Shown: in pieces, positions 44,573 to 52,465 of the stretch
Numbering within the stretch: the first letter of the stretch is position 1
How the letters are laid out: each line of letters begins with the position of its first letter
Assembly (NCBI GenBank): GCA_963700955.1
Contig: CAVOZH010000012.1
Location: 868,001-932,000 of the forward strand
Source of the DNA: Nocardioides_C sp963700955
Lineage (GTDB): Bacteria > Actinomycetota > Actinomycetes > Propionibacteriales > Nocardioidaceae
Direction: 5' to 3'
DNA: 64,000 nucleotides
Made by a program: the position numbers and the translations under genes
Notes under the pieces: model-generated
The model's input: only the letters and a program-made list of their open reading frames with translations
Databases searched by the model: none
What the model was told of the DNA's origin: nothing

Positions 44573-45492
44573 CCGGAGCCTCGCTGCTGCCAGTGCGGCG
44601 GGCGGTCGAGCGAGACAGGCAGTGTGGTGGCGAGGTCGCCCTTGGCGGCGTCGAGCTGGGGCTGGGTGAGGAAGAAGCACCCGCCGAGGTCAGCGCCGCT
44701 CAGGTCCGCCCCGCGTAGGTCGGCGCCGATCAGGTCGGCCCCGCGTAGGTCGGCGTTCGTGAGCTGAGCCGCGATGAGGTAGGCGCCGCCGAGATCCGCA
44801 CCTCGAAGGTCCGCGCCACCGAGCTCGGCAGCGACGAGGTCGGCTCCCCTGAGGTCCCGCTTGGGGCCGGGGACGCCGGCGCGGGCAAGCTCGCTGGTCC
44901 GCCGCAGCAGCGGCCTGATCTCATCACGGAGCGCCGCGACGTCCACTGCGACGACCGCGCGGGCAGTACCGTCGGTCAGGTCGTCGATGCGGCTCAGAGC
45001 GTCGCGGAGGTCGTGGTGGATCGGCCCGGTATGCGGCATGGACAGAGCCTCGGTCAGGTACCAGAGCAGCTCGTGAAGGCGGCGCATGACAGAGAACGCG
45101 TCGAACATCTGCCGGGCCGTGTGGGGAGCCTGCCGCCAGTCCTGGCCGCCGAAGGTCGTCCGGGACACCTTCTGCCCTGCGCCGAAGCAGTCGAAGGCGG
45201 TGCACCCCGCGAAGCCCTCTTCGCGCAGCCGCGCGTGGATCCCACAATGGAAGTCGGACTGCAGGTTCGCGCAGGGCTCCCCTGCCTCCTTGTCGAATGC
45301 GAAGTCGGCCGAGGCGGTGAAAGGCAGTGCGGCACAGCACAGTCCGAAGCAGCTCGCACAGTCGGCTCGCAGGCTCCGTCGGCGTCCGCCCGAGGAGGGA
45401 GCCTCCTGCTCTGGGTACAACGCGTGGACTCCTGTCGCAATGCGCGCACCGCTCGATGAACCATCGGGGTGCCGGGCGCGTGTAGTGAGCAT
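44569..45492 (-). CDS. Pentapeptide-repeat protein with Cys-rich N-terminal domain
   Basis: Protein of up to 307 residues. A Cys-rich block (RADCASCFGLCC, then CANLQSDFHCGIH and GCTAFDCFGAGQ) may bind metal. A helical middle follows, then about ten pentapeptide repeats of the A(D/N)LRG type (about 220-280) forming a right-handed beta-helix. The true start is uncertain: the ATG at 45492 shares CATG with the ATG of the divergent gene, and the conserved part begins only near 45360. Confidence 0.8.
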   Translation of the reverse strand: MLTTRARHPDGSSSGARIATGVHALYPEQEAPSSGGRRRSLRADCASCFGLCCAALPFTASADFAFDKEAGEPCANLQSDFHCGIHARLREEGFAGCTAFDCFGAGQKVSRTTFGGQDWRQAPHTARQMFDAFSVMRRLHELLWYLTEALSMPHTGPIHHDLRDALSRIDDLTDGTARAVVAVDVAALRDEIRPLLRRTSELARAGVPGPKRDLRGADLVAAELGGADLRGADLGGAYLIAAQLTNADLRGADLIGADLRGADLSGADLGGCFFLTQPQLDAAKGDLATTLPVSLDRPPHWQQRGSG

Positions 45493-45643
45493 GTCGTACT
45501 TCGGGAACAGGACGCCAGCCAACATCTGGCTGGTCGTCGCGGCGCTGGTCATCGCCGCGATCGTCATCGTGCTGCTGGTGCTCTACGGCGGCAGCGGCAG
45601 CGGCAGCGGCTCATCGGGCGGCGGCGGCATGGGCGGCTACTGA
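45491..45643 (+). CDS. Small single-pass membrane protein with Gly/Ser tail
   Basis: Protein of 50 residues (MSYFGNRTPANIWLVVAA). One long helix (about 13-36, VVAALVIAAIVIVLLVLY) is followed by a Gly/Ser tail ending GGGGMGGY. The composition argues for a real small membrane protein, but the ribosome site is poor. Its ATG overlaps that of the divergent pentapeptide gene. Confidence 0.5.
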   Translation: MSYFGNRTPANIWLVVAALVIAAIVIVLLVLYGGSGSGSGSSGGGGMGGY

Positions 45644-45756
45644 CCCTTCAGGCGGAGGTGGTCATCGCCGCAAGCGTCTAGTCCGTTGCGGCGGTCGTCG
45701 TCCGGCGCCAACCGCCCTCGGGCGGGGTAGCCACCACCCCGAGTTGCCCGCATGAC

Positions 45757-45775
45757 TTAGGTATGCCTAACCTTT
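45757..45775 (+). promoter_or_regulatory. DtxR/IdeR-like metal box upstream of ZIP transporter
   Basis: TTAGGTATGCCTAACCTTT closely follows the 19-bp DtxR/IdeR consensus TTAGGTTAGGCTAACCTAA, with the TTAGGT and CCTAACC arms kept. It ends 40 bp before the GTG at 45816, where a bound repressor would block transcription. MntR boxes are similar, so the effector could be iron or manganese. Confidence 0.65.
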
Positions 45776-45815
45776 TCGGGTACGCGCCCTGCTTCACCCA
45801 GATCGGAGCTTGCCC

Positions 45816-46703
45816 GTGAGCCTCCCCGCCACCCTGCTGCTGGGGTTCATCGCCGGTGTCACCATCCTGCTCGGCCTGCCCATGGGCCGGCTCCGCCGCC
45901 CGGCCCCCTCGCTGCGTCTGCTCCTGAACGCCACTGCGGTGGGAGTGCTCTTCTTCCTGGTCTGGGACGTGCTCTCGGCCGCCTGGGAGCCGATCGACAC
46001 CGCGCTGGGTTCGGTGCACGAAGGCACCGGCGGGCTGGGTACGGCGATCGGGTACGGCGTGATCTTCGTCGCCGGCCTCGCCATCGGCCTGTTGTCCCTC
46101 GTCTACTACGAGCGCTGGATGGGGCGTCAGGTTGCCGCGCGTCCGGCGGGTGCGCCGCCCCGACCGCAGGGCCCGGGCGCGATGACGATCGGCGAGGTGC
46201 AGCCGCCCCGGGGACTCGCCTCGTGGTCGGCGGCGCGCCGTCTCGCGCTGCTCATCGCGGTCGGCATCGGCCTGCACAACTTCGCGGAGGGGCTGGCGAT
46301 CGGGCAGTCCGCCGCCAGCGGTGAGATCGCGCTGGCCCTGATGCTCGTGATCGGCTTCGGGCTGCACAACGCCACCGAGGGCTTCGGCATCGTGGCCCCT
46401 CTGGCTGCTGACATCGACGGCGACGGCCAGGCGCGGCGCCCCAGCTGGCCGTTCCTGCTGACCCTCGGCGCGATCGGCGGCGGGCCGACCTTCGTCGGCA
46501 CCCTCATCGGTTACGGCTTCACCAGCGAGCCGCTCAGCGTCGCGTTCCTCACCCTGGCCGCCGGCTCGCTCCTGTACGTCATCACCCAGCTCATCAGCGT
46601 CGCCGCACGAGCTCGGCGTTCTGACCTGCTCGCCTACGGCATCCTGCTCGGCCTCGTCGCCGGGTTCCTCACCGACGCGATCGTGACCGCCGCCGGCGTC
46701 TAG
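45816..46703 (+). CDS. ZIP-family metal transporter
   Basis: Eight-helix ZIP-type permease of 295 residues. The metal-binding helices carry GIGLHNFAEGLAIGQSAA and GFGLHNATEGFGIVAPL, the HNxxEG pair characteristic of ZIP transporters. A charged loop (about 105-145) with few His residues lies between helices 3 and 4. The GTG at 45816 has GGAG 7 bases upstream; a TTG at 45810 would crowd that site. A DtxR/IdeR-like box upstream suggests control by iron or manganese. Confidence 0.88.
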   Translation: MSLPATLLLGFIAGVTILLGLPMGRLRRPAPSLRLLLNATAVGVLFFLVWDVLSAAWEPIDTALGSVHEGTGGLGTAIGYGVIFVAGLAIGLLSLVYYERWMGRQVAARPAGAPPRPQGPGAMTIGEVQPPRGLASWSAARRLALLIAVGIGLHNFAEGLAIGQSAASGEIALALMLVIGFGLHNATEGFGIVAPLAADIDGDGQARRPSWPFLLTLGAIGGGPTFVGTLIGYGFTSEPLSVAFLTLAAGSLLYVITQLISVAARARRSDLLAYGILLGLVAGFLTDAIVTAAGV

Positions 46704-46750
46704 GAGCCGGTTCCCGGGTCACCGGGTTGCCGCACCCGCGTGGCCTCGGC

Positions 46751-47776
46751 TCAGTGCCACGACACCTCGGTCACCCGGTCGGTGAAGTCCGGTGTCTCCC
46801 CACCCAGGAGGTAGGCACCGTCGGCGGTGACCGCGGTCGAGAAGTCGGCAACGGGGTACGGCAGACGCCCCGCACGCCGCCACGAGCCGGTGGAGGGCTG
46901 GAACCACCACATCGCGTCGGTGGGCTGGTCCGACGTCGTGCGACCACCCATCACCAGGATCCGGTCCCCCGCCACCGCGGCGGCGGCATGGCCCAACCCG
47001 CGCGGAAGCCGTCCGGCGGGGCGGACGCGGCCGGAGCGGAGGTCGACCGCGTAGACCGCGCTGAGCTCCCGGTGGTCCTCCTCGCCCCCCATGACCCAGG
47101 CCAGGTGCCCCATCACGGCCACGGCGGCGTAGCGGACGCCCCGGGGCAGCCTGCCGAGGGGCGTGAACCGGCGGCCGTCGTCCGTGCGGAGGATCGAGCG
47201 AGGTGACCGAGTCCCGTCGTACCCACCGAGGACGACAGCACCGCCCGCGTACGGCACCGCCGCCAGGTCCGAGCGGGCGCCGGGAAGCCTGCCTGCCACG
47301 TGCCAGGCACCGTCCGCGCCGAGGCGTTGGACGACCGCGAGCTCGCTCGAGCTGCCGCCGCCGAACACTGCAGGCTGACCGCGCAGCAGCGCGCCGGCGG
47401 CGTCGTGCGCAGCCGTGCCGAGTGCCGGGAGTGGCGTCGCGTGGCCGGAAGGCAGCGTGATCCGGTACGCCCGGTTCGTGGTCACGCCACCGGAGAGCAG
47501 GCCGCCCGCCAGCACGGCACCGCCGGGGACTGGTACGGCGACGCCACGGCTCACCGGCTGGGGCAGGCGCCAGGACGTCCGGGTGGCCCGCACCCGCGGA
47601 GGGCGGACCCGCTTCGGCACGGCGGAGGGCGCAGCCGGGAGCCGCGTGCTCGCCGATGCCCGCGACTGCGGCGACCCGTGCTGACCTGCCGCACCGCTCG
47701 GCCCCTCACCGGAGGTGCAGCCCGCTAGACCGAGCAGCGCGACGACCGCGAGCAGAGCTGCCGCGGGCCGGGTCAC
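46751..47776 (-). CDS. Kelch-type beta-propeller lipoprotein
   Basis: Exported lipoprotein of 341 residues. The signal peptide ends in the lipobox LLGLAGC (Cys near 20), and a Ser/Pro/Arg-rich linker follows. Five or six kelch-like blades contain the repeated AAVPYAGGAVVLGGYDG, AVMGHLAWVMGG, AVAGDRILVMGG and AVTADGAYLLGG pattern. The GTG start overlaps the upstream gene's stop (GTGA), so the two propeller lipoproteins are coupled. Probably a surface binding or sensing protein; no catalytic residues are evident. Confidence 0.85.
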   Translation of the reverse strand: MTRPAAALLAVVALLGLAGCTSGEGPSGAAGQHGSPQSRASASTRLPAAPSAVPKRVRPPRVRATRTSWRLPQPVSRGVAVPVPGGAVLAGGLLSGGVTTNRAYRITLPSGHATPLPALGTAAHDAAGALLRGQPAVFGGGSSSELAVVQRLGADGAWHVAGRLPGARSDLAAVPYAGGAVVLGGYDGTRSPRSILRTDDGRRFTPLGRLPRGVRYAAVAVMGHLAWVMGGEEDHRELSAVYAVDLRSGRVRPAGRLPRGLGHAAAAVAGDRILVMGGRTTSDQPTDAMWWFQPSTGSWRRAGRLPYPVADFSTAVTADGAYLLGGETPDFTDRVTEVSWH

Positions 47777-49020
47777 CGCATGTTTCCGGTGTGACCCAGG
47801 GAGTAGCGCCCGGGCTGCGGCCAGACCGCGGAGCCGTGGGGGCTGATGCCGACCGGGACGCGTGCGACCAGCCGACCGGTGCGCGTGTCGAAGGCGTAGA
47901 CCTCGCCGTTGTAGCGGCCTGAGAGCCACAGGGTCCTGCCGTCCTCGGACACGCCGCCCATGTCGGGGCTGCCGCCGCCCGGGACGACCCAGGTGTCGAC
48001 GACCTTGTGGGTCTTGAACGACACCACGCTGACCTTGCCGGCGCCACGGTTGGACACGTACATGACCTTGCCGTCGCGGCTCGGGTAGAGACCGTGCGGG
48101 TCGGCCGGCATCCGGATCTGACCGACCTGCTCGAACCTCGCCGCGTCGACCATGCGCACTACGTCGGTGCCCATGTCGGCGACGTAGAAGATGGTGCCGT
48201 CCGGCGAGATCCTGACGTCCTGCGGCATGCTCATGCCCCCGAGGTGCAGCGTCCCGAGCACCCGGTGGGACAGCGTGTCCACCTTCAGAAGCGCACCGGA
48301 GAACTCACAGGTGACCACGAAGAAGCGGCCGTTGCCGGAGAAGTCGGCGTGGTTGGGGCCCTCGCAGCCGCGACGGCTCACGTCGTGGCGCCTCTTGAAC
48401 GTGACGGGGTCGGCGAACCGGATGACGTCGTGCTGCTCCACCATCACGACCGCCTGCTTGCCGTCGGGGGTGAAGTACAGGTTGTAGGGCCGGGGCACGG
48501 AGATCGTGCGCGCCTTCCGCCCCGTGTGCGGGTCGATCCCGACGAACTCGTTGGCGGCGCTCGAGTTGGCGTAGAGGTGCCGCAGGTCGTAGGACGGCGT
48601 GACGTGCTGGGTGAGGTAGCCGGTCTTGATCACGCGCACGACCTTGCGCGTCTTCTGCGAGATGACGGTGACCGTCGACCCCTTCGAGTCGGGGACGTAG
48701 ACGTACTGGGGCTCTCCCGCGGTCCTGGGCGAGAGCATCCCGGCGCGCGTGCCTGCGTAGACGTCGTTGTCGATCACCGGCGGCATCCCGGGCAGCGGGT
48801 TGCGGAACGCCGGGGCGACGATCGGCGCGCTGGGCGTCGAGGTCGCCTGTCGGGACGGGGACGTGGAGGCGCTCGGAGGGCTGGAGACGTTGCCGGCGAC
48901 CGGCGACTCCGCCGGCTGACGGGGGTCGCCCGAGCCCGAGCTGCATCCAGCGACCGAGAGCAGGCAGGCGAGACCCGCAGTCAGCCCCTTGAGCAGGAGT
49001 CTCCCCCGTGGCGTACTCAT
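47773..49020 (-). CDS. YVTN-type beta-propeller lipoprotein
   Basis: Exported lipoprotein of 415 residues with lipobox LSVAGC (Cys near 26) and a Ser/Pro linker to about 75. Blades of the YVTN/NHL type follow, for example VYVPDSKGSTVTVISQKTRK, DVRISPDGTIFYVADMG and MYVSNRGAGKVSVVSF. Such proteins bind ligands or act in surface assembly and lack recognisable catalytic motifs here. It is upstream of, and coupled to, the kelch lipoprotein. Confidence 0.87.
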   Translation of the reverse strand: MSTPRGRLLLKGLTAGLACLLSVAGCSSGSGDPRQPAESPVAGNVSSPPSASTSPSRQATSTPSAPIVAPAFRNPLPGMPPVIDNDVYAGTRAGMLSPRTAGEPQYVYVPDSKGSTVTVISQKTRKVVRVIKTGYLTQHVTPSYDLRHLYANSSAANEFVGIDPHTGRKARTISVPRPYNLYFTPDGKQAVVMVEQHDVIRFADPVTFKRRHDVSRRGCEGPNHADFSGNGRFFVVTCEFSGALLKVDTLSHRVLGTLHLGGMSMPQDVRISPDGTIFYVADMGTDVVRMVDAARFEQVGQIRMPADPHGLYPSRDGKVMYVSNRGAGKVSVVSFKTHKVVDTWVVPGGGSPDMGGVSEDGRTLWLSGRYNGEVYAFDTRTGRLVARVPVGISPHGSAVWPQPGRYSLGHTGNMR

Positions 49021-49071
49021 CGCGATCCACGATATCCGCCGACCCGAACCGACCTGGGGAACTCCGACGCC

Positions 49072-49102
49072 AAGGGCCCGGCCGCGTCACGACCGGGCCC
49101 TT
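49072..49102 (-). terminator. Hairpin terminator after the DUF839 gene
   Basis: AAGGGCCCGG (49072) and CCGGGCCCTT (49093) pair over 10 bp around an 11-base loop, 16 bases beyond the DUF839 stop in the leftward direction. Confidence 0.72.
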
Positions 49103-49117
49103 CTCCCCGCGGGCGGG

Positions 49118-50719
49118 CTACTCGTTCGGGAGGATCTCGTAGGTGACGTTGTCACCGTGCTGCTGTGTCCAGAAGACGCGCCAGCCGTCCTCGAACGGCG
49201 TCGGCACCGTGCGGCCGAAGATACCTCGGACGGTCGGGTTGCCGTCGGAGACATGGATGCCGGTGATCTCGTTGTCCCCGTCGTTGCTGAAGCCCGGGGT
49301 GCCGGCGTCCGTCATCGCCGAGTCCATCGTCGCGGAGGGGTCGCGGCCCTCGGCGAGGAACCGGGTCGGCGTCGGCTGCTCGTCGTCGACGTCGTAGATG
49401 AAACCCGAGTCGAGCGCGTTGCGCTGAGCGTGCAGCGTGTCTCCGGCGTCCTCGACCACCATGAGCTGGTCCCTCGTGGCGAACGACAGGTTGTCCAGGC
49501 CGGTGTGCGCCTTGTCGCCGGCGAGAGACAGCGTGAGCTTCCCGGTGTCGGCGGACGGGTTGCTCTGGCTGAGCCGGAACACGCCGCCCCAGCCGCCGTA
49601 CTGCTGGTTCGCGGGGCTGTCGGTGTTCGTGTCGCCGGTCTCGGTGAAGTAGAACTCGCCGAAGTCGGTGCCGGGGCGGAAGACCCCGTTCTCCGGGCGC
49701 TTGAACGCCGTGGCGCTGGCGCCGGCCGCGGCCGTCGTGGCGCAGAACGGGGTGTTGCCGTCGGTCGCGGTGTCGTGGATGGTGACCCACGTGGTGGCGA
49801 ACGACTTGCCGTAGGTGTGCAGCTGCGCGAGGTCCTCACCGAACGGCTCGGCCTTGGTGTTCATCGGTGTGCCGTCGGCGCGCTTCACCTGCAGCGCCTG
49901 GAGCTTGCCCGTGGTGAGGTCACCCTTGTCCTGTGGCACGAACCGGTAGACGTAGCTGTTGGCTGCCTTGGCCTTGCCGTTGTCGCCGACCTTCGCACCC
50001 CCGACGTCCTCGACCAGCCAGACGCTGCCGTCCGAGGCGGTCTGCACGCCTTCGTAGCCGCCGCGGCCGAGGGCACCCGAGATGTCGTCCAGCTCGGCGT
50101 CGGGCGCGTACGTCGCGTCGCCCTGCCACACGCCGCCGTTGCAGCCGGCCTCGGCAGTGAACAGGAGCTTCTTGGCGAACGGGTCCCAGGTCGAGCCGTC
50201 GAAGTCCGGCAGCGCCTTGCCGCTGCTGTCCTTGGTGGACATCAGCGTGACCCTGTGGGCGGCGTCGGCGTCGAGGTTGACCCGGCTGACGTAGCCCGGC
50301 GTGCCGGACTCGTGGCCCTGGAACAGGAAGTGCGTGCCGTAGTCGTAACCAGCGTCGGGGCCGCGCTGGCCCTTGAGCACCAGGTAGGTGTTCTTGTCCG
50401 GCTCCGTCTTGTGGGCCTCGGTGGGTGTGGTCGCACCCGCAGCAGTCGTGGGCATCAGCGTCGGGTCGTTGTCGACCGAGTCGTAGCCGTAGTAGCCGAC
50501 GCCGTCGCGCGGGTTCTCCACGGGCGTCGACCCCTGGGCGCGGGCGACGTCCATGATCTCAGGGGACAGGCGGTTGGGCGTGGTCAGTCCCGCGGCCTTC
50601 TGGCTGGCCGACGGTACGTCGGACAGCTGCAGGTCGTCTCCGGCCATCGCCATGCCTGCCGTGATCGTGACGCAGGCCAGGCCGGACACCGCGGCTGTGG
50701 CTAGGGTGCGCTTCCTCAT
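49118..50719 (-). CDS. Secreted DUF839 (PhoX-like) protein
   Basis: Exported protein of 533 residues. The signal peptide (MRKRTLATAAVSGLACVTIT, cleavage after AMA) is followed by a beta-propeller-like DUF839 domain. Segments such as FDGSTWDPFAKKLLFTAEAG, GGYEGVQTASDGSVWLVED and GLDNLSFATRDQLMVVEDAG are typical. Family members include PhoX-type calcium/iron alkaline phosphatases, but I cannot confirm the metal ligands here. GGAGG lies upstream of the ATG. A terminator follows and a separate promoter serves the next lipoprotein pair. Confidence 0.8.
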   Translation of the reverse strand: MRKRTLATAAVSGLACVTITAGMAMAGDDLQLSDVPSASQKAAGLTTPNRLSPEIMDVARAQGSTPVENPRDGVGYYGYDSVDNDPTLMPTTAAGATTPTEAHKTEPDKNTYLVLKGQRGPDAGYDYGTHFLFQGHESGTPGYVSRVNLDADAAHRVTLMSTKDSSGKALPDFDGSTWDPFAKKLLFTAEAGCNGGVWQGDATYAPDAELDDISGALGRGGYEGVQTASDGSVWLVEDVGGAKVGDNGKAKAANSYVYRFVPQDKGDLTTGKLQALQVKRADGTPMNTKAEPFGEDLAQLHTYGKSFATTWVTIHDTATDGNTPFCATTAAAGASATAFKRPENGVFRPGTDFGEFYFTETGDTNTDSPANQQYGGWGGVFRLSQSNPSADTGKLTLSLAGDKAHTGLDNLSFATRDQLMVVEDAGDTLHAQRNALDSGFIYDVDDEQPTPTRFLAEGRDPSATMDSAMTDAGTPGFSNDGDNEITGIHVSDGNPTVRGIFGRTVPTPFEDGWRVFWTQQHGDNVTYEILPNE

Positions 50720-50909
50720 GCTTCAAGTCCTCCATCTCAGTCGGCCGCAAGAACGCGACCTGGCGTCATCCACCCATGGAGAACGGATCCCACGGTTGCG
50801 GGAACGTTGCACGACGTGACAAAGCAGGTGAACGGTGGACGAACTGGCTCACCTGCGCGGTGCTGAGGAGCTGTGTGTTCATCGACCGACGACGACCCAG
50901 CAGAAGCGA

Positions 50910-50941
50910 AGAAGGCCCGGAACCTCAGTTCCGGGCCTTCT
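50910..50941 (-). terminator. Hairpin terminator between DUF6220-like and DUF839 genes
   Basis: AGAAGGCCCGGAAC and GTTCCGGGCCTTCT pair perfectly over 14 bp around a CTCA loop. It lies 15 bases beyond the leftward gene that ends at 50957. The arm begins with AGAAGG, so on the minus strand the stem is followed by a short pyrimidine-rich stretch. Confidence 0.8.
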
Positions 50942-50956
50942 GGCGAAAGCAGCTGG

Positions 50957-51409
50957 TCAGTCGCTCTGCGGCGACTCCGCGCTCGGCCTGCGGGCCCGCA
51001 GCGGCAGCCACACCGCAAGAGCCATGACGGCCATCGCGAGCGGGACGTGAACCGCGGTCAGCGTGTCCTTGCTGTCGTCCCGGATCAGGCCCCCGAGGTA
51101 GGACTCGAGAACGAGCAGCACGGTGAAGACCAAGCCGCCTACCCACAGGTCCTTGCGCGAGCGGCGCTTCCAGATCGCGTAGGCGGTGGCGAGGATGGCG
51201 AAGAACAGCGCCACCTCCGCACCGCGCGCGTGCACGTCGATCCAGCTCTCCGCAGCGTCACGCTGCCCGTCGTGCTCGAGGAAGATCCCGGCCCACAGGC
51301 CCTGCAGGAGAACGGCAAACGCAGAGATGCCGATCAACGCGCTGTAGACGGGGTTCCGGGTCGTGCTGGTGGGGGTGGTGCGACTCTCGGTGGTAACGGT
51401 CGATGTCAT
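50957..51409 (-). CDS. Four-helix membrane protein, DUF6220-like
   Basis: Protein of 150 residues (MTSTVTTESRTTPTSTT). After a Thr/Ser-rich tail, four helices contain VYSALIGISAFAVLLQGLWA, DVHARGAEVALFFAILATAY, LWVGGLVFTVLLVLESYLGG and TAVHVPLAMAVMALAVWLPL. The His residues in helices 2 and 4 recall small haem or redox membrane proteins. I think this is the DUF6220 family, with moderate certainty. A strong terminator follows. The region upstream is AT-rich (51480-51530) and probably holds its promoter. Confidence 0.75.
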   Translation of the reverse strand: MTSTVTTESRTTPTSTTRNPVYSALIGISAFAVLLQGLWAGIFLEHDGQRDAAESWIDVHARGAEVALFFAILATAYAIWKRRSRKDLWVGGLVFTVLLVLESYLGGLIRDDSKDTLTAVHVPLAMAVMALAVWLPLRARRPSAESPQSD

Positions 51410-51576
51410 AGGGATCTCGCAATGTTCGGTCCGGTCGACAGTCGGCTGGGCCGCCGTCACAACACAATCGCCGTTCACTGTGCCGCAATTATCTGAGATG
51501 AACCTTAATGCTCCAGACCTTTTTGGTACGGAACGGACCGCCACCTACACTCGCGGCTCGCCTCAGGCCCGCACCG

Positions 51577-52398
51577 TCAGTCCGCGAGGAACCTGGTCAG
51601 CACCGGCGCGACGACCTTCGGCTTCACCATGTGGGTCTGGCCGGCAAGTGTCTCGAGCCGTGCGTGCGGGACCGCGTCCGCGATCGCGGCCTGGGCGTTG
51701 CGCATGTACGCCGGGCTCTTCCCACCTGCCATGACGAGCGTCTCGGAGTGCACCTCGTCGTAGTAGCCCGCGGGCAGCGGCCTGCCCTGCTCGTGGTCGA
51801 TCACGATGGAAAGGTCGTAGGGCAGGGTGTGCGCGATCGCGGTCATCTGCTTCCACGCAGGCATGAACCGCATCAGCACGATGAACGGCGCTGGCACGCC
51901 GACAGTGCGCATGAAGGTCCTCACCGCCTCGCCCCGCCGGCCGTCGTCGACCATCCCCTGCAGTTGTTGCGGAAGCCGCGGGTCGTTGCCCGGGCGGGTG
52001 TCGTCGACGATGAACGGCGCCTCGTAGACCGCGACCCGGTCGATCGGTGCGCCCTGGCGGGCCGCCTCGAGGGCGAGCGCCCCGCCGGAGGAGGTGCCCA
52101 GCACATGCGCCCGCCCGCCGGCGGCCTCGATCACGGCGACGAGGTCCTCGACCTCGCGCGCCACGGCGTACGGCGAAGCCCCTGTGTCGCTCTCCCCCCG
52201 TCCGCGCCGGTCGTACGCGTGGACGGTGAAGCTTCCCGCCAGCTCCTCTGCCAGGCCGCGTGAGGGCCCCATGGCACGCTGGCACAGCGCGCCGTCGACG
52301 ATGACGAGCGCCGGCCCGCTGCCGGTCACCTCGTAGGCGATCCGGGTGCCGTCGGCGGACGTTGCGAACTCTGTGGTGCGAAGGGTCGTGCTGCTCAT
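51577..52398 (-). CDS. Alpha/beta-hydrolase
   Basis: Hydrolase of 273 residues. The oxyanion region is in SGPALVIVDGALCQRA, and the nucleophile elbow is GTSSGG (Ser near residue 100). The acid is likely in the strand ending VMAGGKS, and the catalytic His near AGQTHMVKP. Proteins of this type are esterases, epoxide hydrolases or peroxidases; the substrate is unknown. The ECF sigma/YciI pair lies upstream in the same direction, 67 bases away. Confidence 0.85.
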   Translation of the reverse strand: MSSTTLRTTEFATSADGTRIAYEVTGSGPALVIVDGALCQRAMGPSRGLAEELAGSFTVHAYDRRGRGESDTGASPYAVAREVEDLVAVIEAAGGRAHVLGTSSGGALALEAARQGAPIDRVAVYEAPFIVDDTRPGNDPRLPQQLQGMVDDGRRGEAVRTFMRTVGVPAPFIVLMRFMPAWKQMTAIAHTLPYDLSIVIDHEQGRPLPAGYYDEVHSETLVMAGGKSPAYMRNAQAAIADAVPHARLETLAGQTHMVKPKVVAPVLTRFLAD

Positions 52399-52465
52399 GC
52401 CTGCCTCCTAGGTGTCGACTCTCACCGGGACGTCGAACGGTGCTGCAGGATTTCGACAGCTCCGG

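Noticed and set aside
50737..51018. Leftward 93-codon frame before the DUF839 gene
   Set aside because: It crosses a strong terminator hairpin and overlaps the neighbouring gene, and the translation is low in protein-like character.
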